64,000 bases of DNA from Pterobdella sp. o SKG-2022 (GCA_964035795.1 OZ038322.1:16539447-16603446); one strand, 5' to 3'; positions 14,230-29,200 are shown, numbered from the stretch's first letter. Notes: generated by a model not told the origin, from the sequence alone. Translations and numbers: made by a program.

Positions 14230-17200
14230 GTTGTTGTTGTTGTTGTTATTATTATTGTAGGTCCATACATTCTTCTTGTTTTGTCAAAAATTCAATATCC
14301 TTAATAGTTTTACTTCACGTTTTGATCGATGTTTTTTCCGCTTTATATCCTTGCTTATGGCCTTTTCATAAACAATAAACCGCTTTTTGCCTTTAAATAG
14401 AGACTCAAATTTTTGGATAGTTTCATTTCATCGATACAAATTGCAAAAAAATGCTCTAAACTAATGCTAATGTACTGGCAGAGTAGCAAGCTGTTTGCCT
14501 ATAGGAATCGATAAAATGTTGATAGTATGACATAACGATAAAAAAGTCTGATGTTCAAACATTTCCAAGTTGTGTTTGCAGTCTTTGCTTTCTAGAAAAG
14601 TTTTTATGACCAGAATTTTAAGCTTTATTCAAACTTATTTTTATCAAGATTACGCCATCAAACTTGAAGATTTTTTGATTTTCTTGTGAAAATAGTAAAC
14701 TTTTACGTTTTTGATTCTAAATTCTAGGAATCGAATAAAAATTCCGCAATAAACAAAAATAGAAGCGCAAATTTTTGGAAAGGTCAAAAACATAGAATCA
14801 GCACACCGCTGATGACCAACACAAACGACCAACCTTCGCTTCCTTTGTTACTTTGGTGGTTTTATGCTCGAAAATTATTTTTATCGATGTCTTTTTATTA
14901 TTCTTTAATATCGAGCTGAAAGGCAATTATTTTTCTATTTTCGAGTGTATTCTAGAGGTTTTTTTTCAATCAATTTTTGAAAATGTTAATTTTTTTTTTT
15001 ATATTGTTGATAAAATTAACTAGTAAATTTTATTTATTTCGATATTTTCTAAATTTAGCATTATAACATTTTTATTGTTTCCTACAGCGTCATTTATATG
15101 ACATGAATTTCTACCATACAACCATCTCTTGAACGACCACACAAAACCATAAAAATTCTCCTAGAGTAATTCAACCTCCAGAACGCACATTAAATCTTAC
15201 ATAACAAGTGCAATCAAAGCAGCTTAACCTTGTTAGACATATAAACATTCAATTTTCAACAGAATGCCCACCAGAACACTACAAAGCCTCCATAGGTGCC
15301 CAGCCCTGCGTCAAATGCCCGGCCAACAGTGGTGTCAAAGGCTGGGGCGCCTCCGAGTGCCCGTGCGAGACTGGCTTCTACCGCCCCTTGAATGCCGATG
15401 TGTCTCATAGTTGCATCAGTGAGTTGTTTGTAGAGGTTTCAGTTTTGGGAAAATTAGAAGCCGCATATTTTTAAAAATATTGTTTTGGATTTTTTTAATA
15501 AAATATGAGTTTAAAATTTTTTAAAATATTGTTTGAGAATAAAGCACTTCAAATTTATTAAAATTATCAGTTTTATTCATTCGTTTCACCACGTAACTTG
15601 TAGTGCAAACGTTGTGATGAGCTGCAGATTAAATGGAAAAGCACTCGATGTTAAAATACAGATTTATGGACCAAACTAACTCCAGATCATTCAGTTGAAA
15701 ATCTCCAAAATATTTAATTATTCTGTCAATTCTAATAATTTGAATAATAAAATTTTTTTTTTAAATCAAATCTTATTATTAATATAAAAATCTTATTCGA
15801 TCTTTTGAATTAATAAATTGGCCCAATTTAAATATTAAATATTTTTTATGTTATAAAATATGCTTCATATAAGTTGAAAAAAAACTATATGAAATTCAAG
15901 ATATGTTTATAAAACATTGAATTGAATAAAAAACCGGCAAACCTCTAAGCTTACCGAATTGACAGTGTGAAGCAAGTGACTTTTTCAAACGTGTGAGTAA
16001 TGCTGGACTGAAATTTAATTTTCATTTGAATTTCTAGCAAAAATATTTTTAAATTCAAAATATTTATTAAGGCTTTGATTTATTTTTCAAGTACTTGAAA
16101 AGTTTGTTTTCAGCTGTTAATATTTTTGAAAAAATAAAATTTTCAATCAATAATCCTTACTTTCGGGGATTTCTTTTTCGATTTTTTTTTTTATAATTTT
16201 GAATCTTTGTTTTTATTTATTTTTTATCATTCAATTTTTAAAAATTTTAGAATTTCATATTAAAAACAGTTCTGTTTTTAAAAAACTAAAGTTTAAAAAA
16301 TAGCAAGCAATATATTTTTTTTCATTTTCAAACTTAAAAAAACTTAACAATTTTACAATCTTCTAAACACTTTCAACTAAATATCCAGAGCCCCCTGGTA
16401 AAGTCAGTGGTTTCGAAATCAATTACGCAACAAACGATGACGTAAACATCACGTGGGTAGCTCCCGTTGATTTAGAGGAGGATGTAATAGTCAATCTACA
16501 CTACAAAGTTGTACTGGCAGGTGCACAGAACAGACATACCTACCACGTCAACAACACATGGTTGTGCTCACTTTTAAATGTTTAAATATTTCACTTAACT
16601 AATTTTATTGTTTTGTGATGAAAAATAAAATCATTGTTCTTTTCTGAAATTATATACCATGCATAAAAGAATCGAATCAAAGTTTAATATTGCTTGAATA
16701 TTTCTCTTTCAAAGGATTCTTTTGAAAGACTTGCTGAAAAATGTGAACTACACTGTATCAGTTGAAGCAAGAAACAGCGTTAGTGAAGCCAGAGACAAAA
16801 GCGTTCATACAAGCACCCATTCTTTCCATCCAAACATTTCTTTCCATTTCAAGCCAGGTAAATAGAATACCAATAGATCGTACGCTTTTCATATTCACTG
16901 TTTTTATTTAATTTATTTTCTTATAGTTAAAATTAGTTTTTTCCAAGATTTCACACAAAAGGCCCTTGACGAATTGCAATCGATTTATTATCAAAACATT
17001 TGGTGTTTTAAAAGCTTTTTCAATTTGAAAACTGTTTAAATATATATCCCCCAACGACTTCAAATATTTTGAAAATTTAAAAACCTTAGCTAACAAAGTT
17101 TTTTTTTTTGAGTTATTTTTTGAATTTTATTAAAAAATATTCTCAAAAGTAACTTTTACAAAAATTACATTTTCAAACTTTACCGTCTTATGTAAAAATT

Positions 17201-20200
17201 TTTTTCTACTTTTTAGAAACCACAAAATAACTATTTGTTGAGAAAACTTTAAGCATAACCATAAAATCGAATGAAACGTTTGAAATGATATTAAGCCCGC
17301 TTAATTCTCCAGATGAAAGCAAAGGCATCATCACTCAAAAATACAATCCTTCCCAACACGAGATTTCATCTCACCACCATCACCCAGTCAAAATCCTCAG
17401 TCGAGGGATCGATTACATATGTATTGCATGGTCTTCAGACACAAGGTCATCCATGTCGCCATCGTCACCACTTGAAAAAAGTGACGTGATTTCATACTGT
17501 AATGGTAAAAACCAAAAAAATAAGAAAGATTACAACGACAATGTAAATTATGAAATCGTTTGGTCAAAAATCGAAAAAAACAAAAACTCAATTTCTCACC
17601 AACAACACCGGCGACACCACAAAAACAACAATCAAAACGACATGGAAGAAGAAGAATATTTTGATAGAAACTTCACTGCTATATCGTCTGTTCCTTCCTT
17701 TTTGATCACCAACTTGGAAGCAGACTCCAAATACTCCATAAGAGTGAGTCTTCGATTTGTTTAGCACACCATTTCGAGGTTCTTCTTACTAGAATTGAAC
17801 AAAAAACCATTAACGAACTAATGAAATTAAAGCTTTCACCAGTTCTTATGTTTATATTCCTGTTTTATGAAGACACTTTCCAAGTTTATTTTTATGACCA
17901 ATAAATCTCGTACCGTTTTCATGGCCATATTGATGTCTTTCCTATTTTATCTTTGTTTTATTCATACACATCCTAACTTTACTACTGAAATTATCATTGC
18001 TTCATCAATAATTCATATTGCCAGTAGATAAGTTACTTATGAAGCTTACTCAAGAAATAAAAAGTATTTTCGGCTGCAGAAGCTTTTATCAATTACTTTT
18101 AATGGAATAAATTAATTCACACTTTTTTAAAGTTTCGATAACCTCATTAAAACCAATAGTTTTTTATATAATAAATAAATTGTATAATTAAAAAGTGAAT
18201 TTCAACCACGGTGGTTTTAAATAGAAAGATAAGAATATAACTTGCAAACTTCACCACATGACTATTGTGTGACCTTAAGCATTAGCCATTCTCATAGTTT
18301 ACTTCTTCAATATGGTTTGTTTCAAATTGATTTGAGAAAGTTTTAATAGTAAACCAAATTTATTTTATAGGAAAGTGCTTTTGAGTGTATATAAGTAAAA
18401 TTTAATTAAGAAGTGTTCAGTTTGTGCGACTATTTCAACGTAATAATTTTTGTTTTAACAAAATATCTAATAATTCTATATAAAATCTCAACTGAATTTC
18501 GTTGAAAACTATTTTGAACAGAAGAATAGTTATTGGAGTGGAAAGCGTGTTATATTTATTTTAAATTTCCATTTCCTTATTTTACTACACAGTCTCAAGC
18601 TTATATCTGCAAGGTTGCTAAGCTAGTTCCTGTTAATTCACATTGTCCCCTCCATTTATTCCTATTTTATATTTTTTATACCGTTATTAAAAAGAATATT
18701 TAGTCTGGAGATTATTTTCTTCAATAAAATTTAATCAATATTTTAAATGATTTGTATTTATGTCTCGTACTTTTGTGAATTTTGTTTATTTACTTTTTGA
18801 GCTGTTTCTTTTCATCTTCGTTTTTTAACTCATTTCTTGCATCAGCAATTTTATTATCCTTATATACAAATATTATTACTTTTTTTGCTATTTCCTTTCA
18901 TTCTCTTTTTATTATTTCCGCTAATCTTCATTATTATTGTGTATAAATGCCTTTTATTTAATTCAAAATAAAATGCTACTAAAACAATTCAAAACAAAAT
19001 TTGTCATGAACAAAGAAAAATTTGCTAAAAAAACATGTGAATTATTGAAAAGTATTTTTCAAAGCACCCAAAAGTTAATTTAGCATAAATAAATTCATGG
19101 AATTATAAAGCACACGTCTATATGAAGCAAACCTATTCCACCTACGCTTAAAATCCAAATAAAATATAATACATTTTCAATGTTAAATGATCAAAGGTTC
19201 GCAAATGGGTTGAGAACAAGTGGGAAGATGTGGCCAAGCCTTTTATCACACACACCTCCACCCAAAAATGTCAGTATTTCTTGAACGAATTCATGAGCTC
19301 GCTATATAAGTATAATAAATATTTTCGTTATAGCTTTTGTTCCCATTAAAAATTCATCCCTCAAAAGTATTTTAAAATTTTATTAGTTTATTTTATTAGA
19401 TTAATTCAACTTTCCAATGGACTTGAATAATGATGACTGTTCAAAATATGTTTTATACCACTAAAAACTAATGTTAATTAATGAAAACAATAATAATAAT
19501 GTTAATAATATAAATAATCAATTATTGAAATTTTTGGAATTCTCCAATAAAAAATTTCATGAAGACTGAAATTCTTTATCTCATTATAAAATATGCACAT
19601 CTTTCATCGCTTCATCAAATTCTTCTTTTCAGGTCATTATTTTCTCGTTATCAGTTTATAAAAAGACTGCTTTCTTCGCAAAGATTTATTTTTAGAATTC
19701 GTTTTATCACATGTGGCTAATCTTTTTCCAATACTCATCATTTATGGCTCTCAGTGGTAATGTTATGGCAGTGTGGATGACCTCCAACTTGCTTTCTGCT
19801 CGTGTCACCATTAAAACTTTTATTATACTATATTCATTTTAGGTTAAATTAAATTTTTAAAATATAATTAAAAAGTTATATTTAAAAAAAACAGCATTTA
19901 AGAAGTAAATATAGAAAATATTAATTCTACAAATCCCTTTGAAAATAATACAATATCAAACCACAGACTCGTCTTTCATAGAGGAGAGCAGATATGGCAT
20001 GATGGTGGGATGTGTAGTTGGAGTTCTAGTTTGTCTCTTCATCCTTCTTCTTGTCATCGTTCTTTTCATTAAGAGGTTGGGAGTGTGTAAAATGATATTA
20101 TATAGAGTTTAATTCATCATAATAAAAATGAAATTTGTTAAAAGATGATATTCCGTTGGTTTTTATAGCATGAAATTCAACTCTGTTCACAATATTAATT

Positions 20201-23200
20201 GTTTTTAAGTGCTTCAAAAGATATTAGTTAAATCTACAGCCAGTAATCCAAACCACGCTATTTAATGCTCGTTCTAAAATATTTTTATCGCTTCAAAAAT
20301 TTCAGTCTGAATCAAAATAAATCTATTACACTATAACAATTGAAAATTAATATTGTCTTGAAGTTTGTTTCAATTGATATCGCAATAAAATTTTAAACGT
20401 TAAATTGGTCTAAATGCTGCAAGTTCTGATGAGTTATAGCTCAAAATTCTCTCATTCATTGATTGGGAGGTGCATCAGAAATATTTATTTGACAAAATTC
20501 TAAATTATTTAGGCTACAGCTATATAATATACTCACTAAGGCACTCTCAATTGAATTAATAGCCGTAAATACAGTTTTTGAAAACGACCACAAAATAAAA
20601 ACAGTCGTGTTTATGAAGCGAATAATTGAAAAAATGTGAACAAAAATATATAGGCTGAAGACAAGATAGATGTGGCAACATGCATTGAAATATGTACTGA
20701 GGTGGGTGCTTGTGTTCTAAACATTCCGAAGTGGTCCGTGGGTGAATAGGTGGATCTTAAATTTACGATAAATTAATGTGCAAAATTTGATTACAAACAG
20801 CTAATTGATTTATTTGACAATGAAATCTTGTTGAAAAATGCATTTGCTTTTAAATTTTGATTCTCAGTCGTTATGAAAGCTAAAAATGAATGCAATTTTT
20901 AACAAGTAATAATGACATTATAGCAAACAGAAAAATTCTTTTATGGCTCGCTAAAAATTAACAAATTATAGCGACTGAGATATTCAAACTTTGCCTTACT
21001 AATGCAAACAAAGCCATAACTTGTTACCTCTTACGGTACCCCTATAAAAAATATATAATTGATTTATTCAATAATAATTTACTATCAAGTCATAATAAAT
21101 GTATTTAATTTTTCACTAAAACGATATAAAAGCTTAAAACACACTGTATTCCTAGTAATTTATAAGAATCCTGATACTTAAAGTGCCTCTGACTCAAGAC
21201 ATCTCAAAAAATTTGCTATATAATTTTTTTAATTAACTATAAAAACATAAAAATAATGATATTAGATAAAAAATTTGAAAAAAACTAATAATAATAGTAA
21301 TGATAATGATAACACGGTTAAACCGTAGCAGTAATGGCCCATAATTGAAAATGCTAGTATAGTTGTGTTCTGCATTGTTGTCCATAAGTTCGTGCAATGT
21401 TCGTGGGTTAATTTCAGGTTTTCCATTTATATTTAGCTTCTCTTTCAGTTTATATTTCTGCCACCCATTGTTGATAAAATTTTTTTTTTTACTCTTTTTT
21501 TATTTATTTTGTAATAATTTTCGTTGAAATGCTTTCTAATGTAGTTTTCGACGGCTTGTCACAGCCTTGTTTTTGTAACCTCCTTTAAATGACTGTGGTT
21601 TCGACTCTAGCGTTTTTAGTATGTTTTTTATCTCTTTCATTTGTTTATTCTACCTACCTTTTTTGTTTTGACATTTTCAAAATCATTGGTAGGCTGTTTT
21701 TATTATAGTTGTTTCATTTATATTAGTTTTTTATCAGATCAAACGAAATTTGATTGCTTCCAAGGGTGCGCTCGAAAAAAAAGATTAAAACAATTTACAT
21801 TTGGCGTATTTCAAACTAACTTGGCTCCGTAATAAGATAATATCAATAGCCCATTTCCAAGACATGAGTTAGTTCTTTGAACTTATTAATTAACTGATTA
21901 AATCATGTAGATTTTGTTTTCAAACTAACTACAAAAGTTTTAAATTGCTTCAAAGCTCAGAGATAAATATCAATATGAATAGGAACGATGGTTGTATTGG
22001 AATATATGAGAAATAATGCTTGGTGAGGCAGGCTTACAGTTGCTAGTTTTTTAAATTGATCCGATGTCAACTTTTCAGACTTCAACGAACATAACTAGTA
22101 CTGAATCTATTTGGAGAGTTGTTTGAGTGTGGGTCTAATGCGTGTGATCAAACAAAAAAAAGATTAGTTAGTTTAAACAAACAGACTGGACAGTTGAAAA
22201 TATAGCAAGAGTTGGGGAGAAATCCTTTTTAGGCGAGGCTATAGAGTCTATAGTGAATTAGAGACTCAAAAGTGCCAATAAAATCTTAAAAGTTTCATTA
22301 ATTGATCGAAATATATTTTAAAAAATATATCTTTTAATCCATTATATTTTTGTGATTTGAGTTTTTTTTGAAAAATTTTTTAATTCTCCCCGCATTGATT
22401 TTTTGCGGGAAGCAGAAGTTGATTTTAGTGCAAATCCATTGGTTTTTTTGTATCTCTTATCCCCTATTTTTTTAATTTCCTGTGTTAAATTTTTCATTTT
22501 TTTGCACAAAAATAGTGAAAACAGCTGAAAAAATAATACTAAATGATGGATGGTTTAATAAATGAAAATATACACAAGGCATTGTAAGTTGAAAACACAT
22601 TCAAATGATACTCGAAACACCAATGTTACAAACATTATATGATTAAAATGTAGACTCATTTTCAATGTTTTATTTTTCAAATAGTTTCAATACTTTTGAA
22701 AATACTTGATGATTTCATTTTAAAAGTTTTGAGAAGTTTTGACTTGAAGAATTTTTCTTTCAACAAAGAAACAATTTCTTGAAAACTTTCTGTTATACAT
22801 ACTGAATCTGTTTTCCATGTTATTGAAACACAAAAATACCAATCAAAACATTGGGTATGCAGAGTAATTTCAAAAGTTGTGTGTTTTTATCAAAATACAA
22901 AAAGATCCCATAAAACATATAAAGACTGCAGAATTTAATTAAAGTTTTGAAACATTAGTAAAGCCTCAGACTAAGAAACGATTTGTTTTCTTGCAAAGTT
23001 TAATTTTTATTTCAAAAAATAATTATATTGAAGTTTCTAGGTTGCGACGTTTGGCCAAGATGTGTTTGACATTGTTTTTGCTTCGCAGTTTTGCTTATTT
23101 AAATTGAAAAAATTTCTGATTTTTTAACCATTTTGTCGTTTTTCAAACTCTATCACTTAAAAGTGAAAAAATGTAGGTTAATTGATCATTCAAAAATTGA

Positions 23201-26200
23201 ATTTATTTTAAATATTGTGCGAAAATGTTAACGAGTTTGTTTTCAAATAAGATGGTTATTCAAGTTTTTAAACACACTTGATTTTTGAGACTGAAATCAA
23301 CTTTGACACTCTTCTTTTATTTTTTGTAAAATAATTATGCTTCAAAAACTCTTGAAGTTCATGCCAACATAATCACATTGATAATTGCATTGTTTTGAAG
23401 CACTTCAATTAATTATCAATATTATCAATTGAAAATGATAATTAACCTTTCCTTCTTATTGTATATCTAATTACAGTTTAATTATAATACAACACAATTC
23501 ATAAAATCTTCTCTTCTCCCCCTAAGTATAACAAGGTTAAAACATTAAATACATAAATTACTAGTTACTCTATACCAAGCTAACAAACAACACGACAGAA
23601 ATCGAAAACATACGAGTGAGAAGGGAATCAAAGGCAATGGGGCATTCTCAACAGGTTCAAATATTTGGATGCTATTTCAACAGCTTTTAATGTATTTCTA
23701 TAAATATTACATCTCTTACAAACCTTGAGCGCCTCTGAAGCAATCTTGAATTGATAACTGTGCGCTGTAAAAATCTTAATAATAATAATAGTGATATTGT
23801 TATGTATTTTGCAAAATGATGAATTTTGATGTTATTTAGTTAGCTAATTTGTCTATTAAATTTTTCTATTTATCTTTCAAAATTTTTCTTTCAGATATTT
23901 TTTATTTGAATTTTTAATAGCTTCATCTTCAAAAAATAATTAGATTTCAAAAATAATTAGATTTTAAAATTTCACTTGCTCAAAAAATTTTGAATTCACA
24001 ATCAATTAAAATATTTCAACTCATTTTTTCCACTTCCAATTGAAAGTTTTTTTTATCTTAAATAAAATAACGTGCAAAAACAACATAATTGATTAAAGCA
24101 TATGACAACGTGTAGCATTTTAATTATCTATAGAAAACCTTTTGAATGCAGGCATACATTGACAAAAAAATATGAAAAACAATCATTGAAAACCTATCAA
24201 AACTTAAGAGTCTTTTAATGGGTTAATGAAATTATGATCATAATAAAATATTCAATATCTTTACATCATTGCCTTCATCAATGTTTCAACAATAAAAACT
24301 ATGAAAGGCTCGTTGTAATGATAATAAAGTAATGATTACAACTGATACTTTCTTGTCCATTATTTCCAATGCGTTTTTAATACTTAAATAGCAGTAGTAG
24401 TTGCAAAGCTAATTACTTTGATATTCTTTCTCTTCTCCCTTGCAGCGTGCCTCATACTTTTTATTTTTGTCCTGTCAATTAAGCGCAAAAAGTACCGATA
24501 TAAAATTACAATCAATATTCTTATCTTTGCAATTTTTTTTGGTTATTTTTAAAAATTCCAAGTCAAATAACTGTTGTTAATATAATTTTCACAAATATTT
24601 TCAATCTGAATAATTTATCAGTTCTATTTTGTAAAGCTTGTGTTTTAAGTCTTAAAATTTCTTAAAATGATAAAAAACAAAACATTTACTTTTAAAAAAT
24701 TCTAGTTGTTTATTTCAAAAACCACACAAAACTTCTTTAATTATCAGGTACAATATTCACAACGTGGAAACGCAAAACTCTCTAAATAATCTAAGCACCT
24801 CAACCTTATAAAACAATAATAACATTCCTCAATACTGTACTTCCACCTTTTTTTAGCCACCTTACTCCTTCCCTATTCTCCTATCCCCCAACTAACACAC
24901 TCATGCACTCTCTACCAACTCTTCCAACCACCCTTTCAATCACCTACCCCACCAGCCACCATGCCCATCTACAAGTCTTCAAGCTCAGCCAGAACATACG
25001 TGGACCCGGAGAACTATGAAGACTTGACTGTTGCAGTGAAGCAGTTTGCTCCAGTGATTGAACCTTCTTGTGTCGTCATAGAAGCCATTATTGGTGAAGG
25101 TTGGGTTTGATGTTGTGTTGTTGGGGTTGTTTTAGTTTCCTTCGGTGTTTTAGGAAATAGCTGTATATTGGAATTAAAAAATAAAAAAGAGTTATAATAA
25201 AGTTTACCTTCATGGTTTGTTTTTAAATCAGATTTTCTCTTCGGTTTTTCACAATTCCATTTTTGTTGTGTATATTTTTGAGATTTTACAACTTTATTTG
25301 AACTTTTAAAATAACTTTTTTGGTAACAAGTAAATTAAATAGAAAAATTCACTAGAAAAAACATCTAAAAAATATTTTAAAAAATTTTTTATAACTTGAG
25401 GTATAACATTCCATTAAATTGCATTTGAAAAATGTATCAAGTATTAATTTATAAATTTTGATTTTAAGAGCTTCGGGGCTTTGTCGATATATAAAAATTA
25501 ATACACAGAACTTAAAAATTTAGCTTAGTATTATATGAAAGCTTTTATGAAATTTTTCAAAATGAATCTGGTTGCAGAAGTATTATTAGAAATGATGATT
25601 TGATTGTAGCGGAGTTGAAGTCAAATACAATAAAAACGAGGACATAAAACAGCAGTAGAACATGGAATAAAGCTCAATGGAAGTTTGAGTGAATTTCTAG
25701 AGTAAAAATGTTCTGAGAAGCTTTGAAGACAGAAACACTTGATGATATAACTGAATTAATCTATATTAGTCACAGCAAAACATTTTCACTTCTACTTTTT
25801 TTGCGAATAATTTAATGAATAAATTTATGTCGTAGGTTATTTTAATTTATTTTGAACGACCGCTTGAATTTTTTCAGGCTTTCTAATCTATTGCATCTAA
25901 TTAAAAAAAAATAAAATTTAAAAGAAAAAGTTATTTAGAACATAAAAAATAAATTTGACTATGCAGTAAATACTCTCAAAATTATAACTTTGAAGGTGAG
26001 AATTTTCGAGAAGAATGTGTCTAACGCAAAATTTATAAAAGCAATCAACAAAGTTTTCTTTTGGAAAACTCTTCAACATAACAATCTCTTCAAAAATAAA
26101 TTTTGTTTTAAAATAAAATTAGAATTAAAAATTTACTTATGAACTTTGAACAAACTCAATTTTTGAAGTTTATCCTTACACCTCGACAAAATTTAATTTA

Positions 26201-29200
26201 GTTATTTTAATGTGTTAATTTTTTATCCTTTGGTGTGCTTTTTTGCAGGCGAATTTGGAAATGTATGCAAAGGCAGGTTAAAAACTCAAGTGGACAACCA
26301 TAAAGCTTTCAGAAAAAACGATGACATGTATTGCAACAACGACAGTAATTATAGCAACAACTGCAACGATGAAACAAACCCCACAAAAAACAAAAAAGAA
26401 TCTCTTTTAAAAGAAACTTTTATGAAAAAACTCAGCAAACTCAACAATTCACCCTTAGACAACAACAATGACACATTTGTGGCAGTCAAAACTCTTAAAA
26501 CCGGCTTCACAGAAAAAAACCGCTTAGACTTTTTGGCTGAAGCGAGTATAATGGGTCAATTTGATGATGTGAACGTGGTGAAGCTGGTGGGAGTTGTGGT
26601 AACTGAAACACCCATGATCATCACTGAATATGTTCAAAATGGAGCTTTAGACACTTTTCTTCGAGTTGGTTGCATCAAAAATTTATTTTTAAAATTTTAT
26701 ATGAATGATATATTTGAGTTAGTTCAATTGAAATTGGTTTTTTCAAGTACAGTTTTTGCTTTTTTAAGTAGTCATTTTAAAAGCGTTGTAAAGCTTATAA
26801 TCAAATTCTTTCTTAATAATGATTACAAGCTTACTTTTATACTTTTTTGAAATAGACTTTTTATAAACTTTTTATTGTCAATTGGATGCATAAAAGATTG
26901 ATAAAAACTATTTATAGTCGCATTATCAAAGCTTCAAGTATTTATATGCTTTTTTAAATATTCATCATTTCTTTTAATGAATAATTAATCACTTTGTAGG
27001 CTATTAATGACTATTTATTTAATTAAAATCAATTATTTCTTATTATTAAAAATTAATTTTTTTTTTTCATTTCATATTCATATTTTTTTAAGAATAAACT
27101 TAAAATTATTGAATTTTTATTCATACTAAACATAGATTCAAAGTTATTTTACTGCCTAATTACTTCAGAAAAAAACCAAATAGAATATTTATAAAAAATC
27201 TTTCATTAAATTCTGGTTTTTAATATTTAAAATTCTCTAACCCATAACACAATTCTTACGACGAAGAAACAAAACTATAAATCAAAAAGAACAAAATTTA
27301 ATCTATAAAATCTACTTCAAACCATTACTCACATAATCTCTCATGGGAGCCTGTTTGAAGTTATATAACTAACTGCAACCCACTGAAATCACAGGCAAAC
27401 GAAGGGGTTTTCAACACACATCAGCTGGTGTCGATGATCAGAGGCATTGCTTCTGGCATGAAGTACCTCTCTGATACAGGATACATCCATCGGGTTAGTG
27501 TTTTGACGTTTGACAATGTTTCAGATGCAAGGGTGTTCAAATAAAATTAAGTCAATTTTTATTCTTTGTTTAGTTTTCAAGTGTTTTCAACATTTTAGAT
27601 TTTTTTTTCCATGTCAAAGCGTTTAATTTGATTTTCTGTCATATTTTGTTTTTTTTTAGACGCAAACTTATATTTCATTATTTTTTAGAATGGAAATTAA
27701 TATCGCACCGGGCACCCAACGTTTAATTCAATTTTATCGTGATTTGCGTTGTAGTAAATGAGTTCTTCCACTGAGATTAAATTCTTGAATCTAAAAAAAT
27801 GAAAAACACGTTTTCAGTTATTATCGTTCGATAAAAATTTTATTAAAAAATTTTTGATGTTTTCTTCGAAATTAATTTTTGTAATTTGTAAAATAAATTT
27901 ATGGTGATATTTTAGATAAAAAATTCAAACTACATTGAAGAAATGTATAATTTTAAAAATATAAAATTTTTATATTAAATCTACTTTTGTTTTCATCTTC
28001 AAAGGATTTGGCGGCAAGAAACATATTAATAAGCGGGCAGCTGGTGTGCAAAATATGTGACTTTGGGTTGTCGAGGGAGATTGAGAGTTGCGATGGCGAT
28101 GCTGCGGAATACACCACAGCAACGAAGGTCTTTTGTCAAGCAAATTTTATTTGAAAGTATTTTTGAAAATTTTTTTAAAAGTATATTTTTGTCCTCTGAA
28201 AACTCTTAAAGCTCTCTTTTTAATTATATTTTCAATTTTTTTATGATAAGCTTTAGAAATGGTTTTATTGATTTTAGGGAGGTAAAATTCCAATAAGATG
28301 GACTGCTCCTGAGGCAATTAGCCAAAGGAAATTTTCTACATTATCTGATGTTTGGAGTTATGGGGTGGTTGTATGGGAAGTGCTATCGTATGGAGAAAGG
28401 CCTTATTGGAACTGGTCTAACAGGGACGTGGTCGAAGCCATTGAAAACGATTTCCGTCTGCCTCCTCCCATGGTAAAATTTTAACTTAAAAATTTCCAAA
28501 TTACACTTTTTGAAACTATAAAATCTTTTTTAAATGAATTATCCATTTTCATAAACCATATATTTGATAGTTACAATTAAACGATTTTTTAATCAAAAAA
28601 ATCAAAAGGATTGTCCGGAATGCATTTATACTCTAATGCTGAGCTGTTGGAGCAAGGAAAAAAATACTCGACCAGCTTTTGGCGAAATAGTTCTCACATT
28701 AGATCGTTTGATCAAAAACTCAGAAATTTTCAGCAAAAAAAAACAAAAAGACGCGACAAATAGTGTATCTAGGTTTGTTCAAGGTTAAATTCAAGTTTTA
28801 TTTTAATAATTAACCCTTGAATAAAAATATGCACAGGTCGGTTGATTTGTTGAATTTCAATCCGCAACAAAAACAATCACCTAAAACTTCGAAATGCACT
28901 GATATCATGGCGACTCTTAACAGAGTTGAAGATCAACAAAGTGAAAATCAATCACGCTTTTTAAAGAATGTAACGTTGGTAGATGTGAATAGTAACACCG
29001 CGGTTCCTATAAATGTTTCGCAGTACAGTTTGTTGAATCAGTTTCAACATCAAAAAAAACATTATTCACACCATCAAAACCATAAAACAAAAGGAAACAA
29101 GCGCTTCCAGCATGAAGACATCAACCAAAAGTACAAGCACTCTAATTTTTCTGACACATTTGTAAACTCGCAAGAACATCTTTATTCTAATGACTTCTAC

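Noticed and set aside
14055..14270. 71-codon minus ORF rich in Thr and Ile
   Set aside because: It is the translation of the (ATT)n array and has no protein character outside it.
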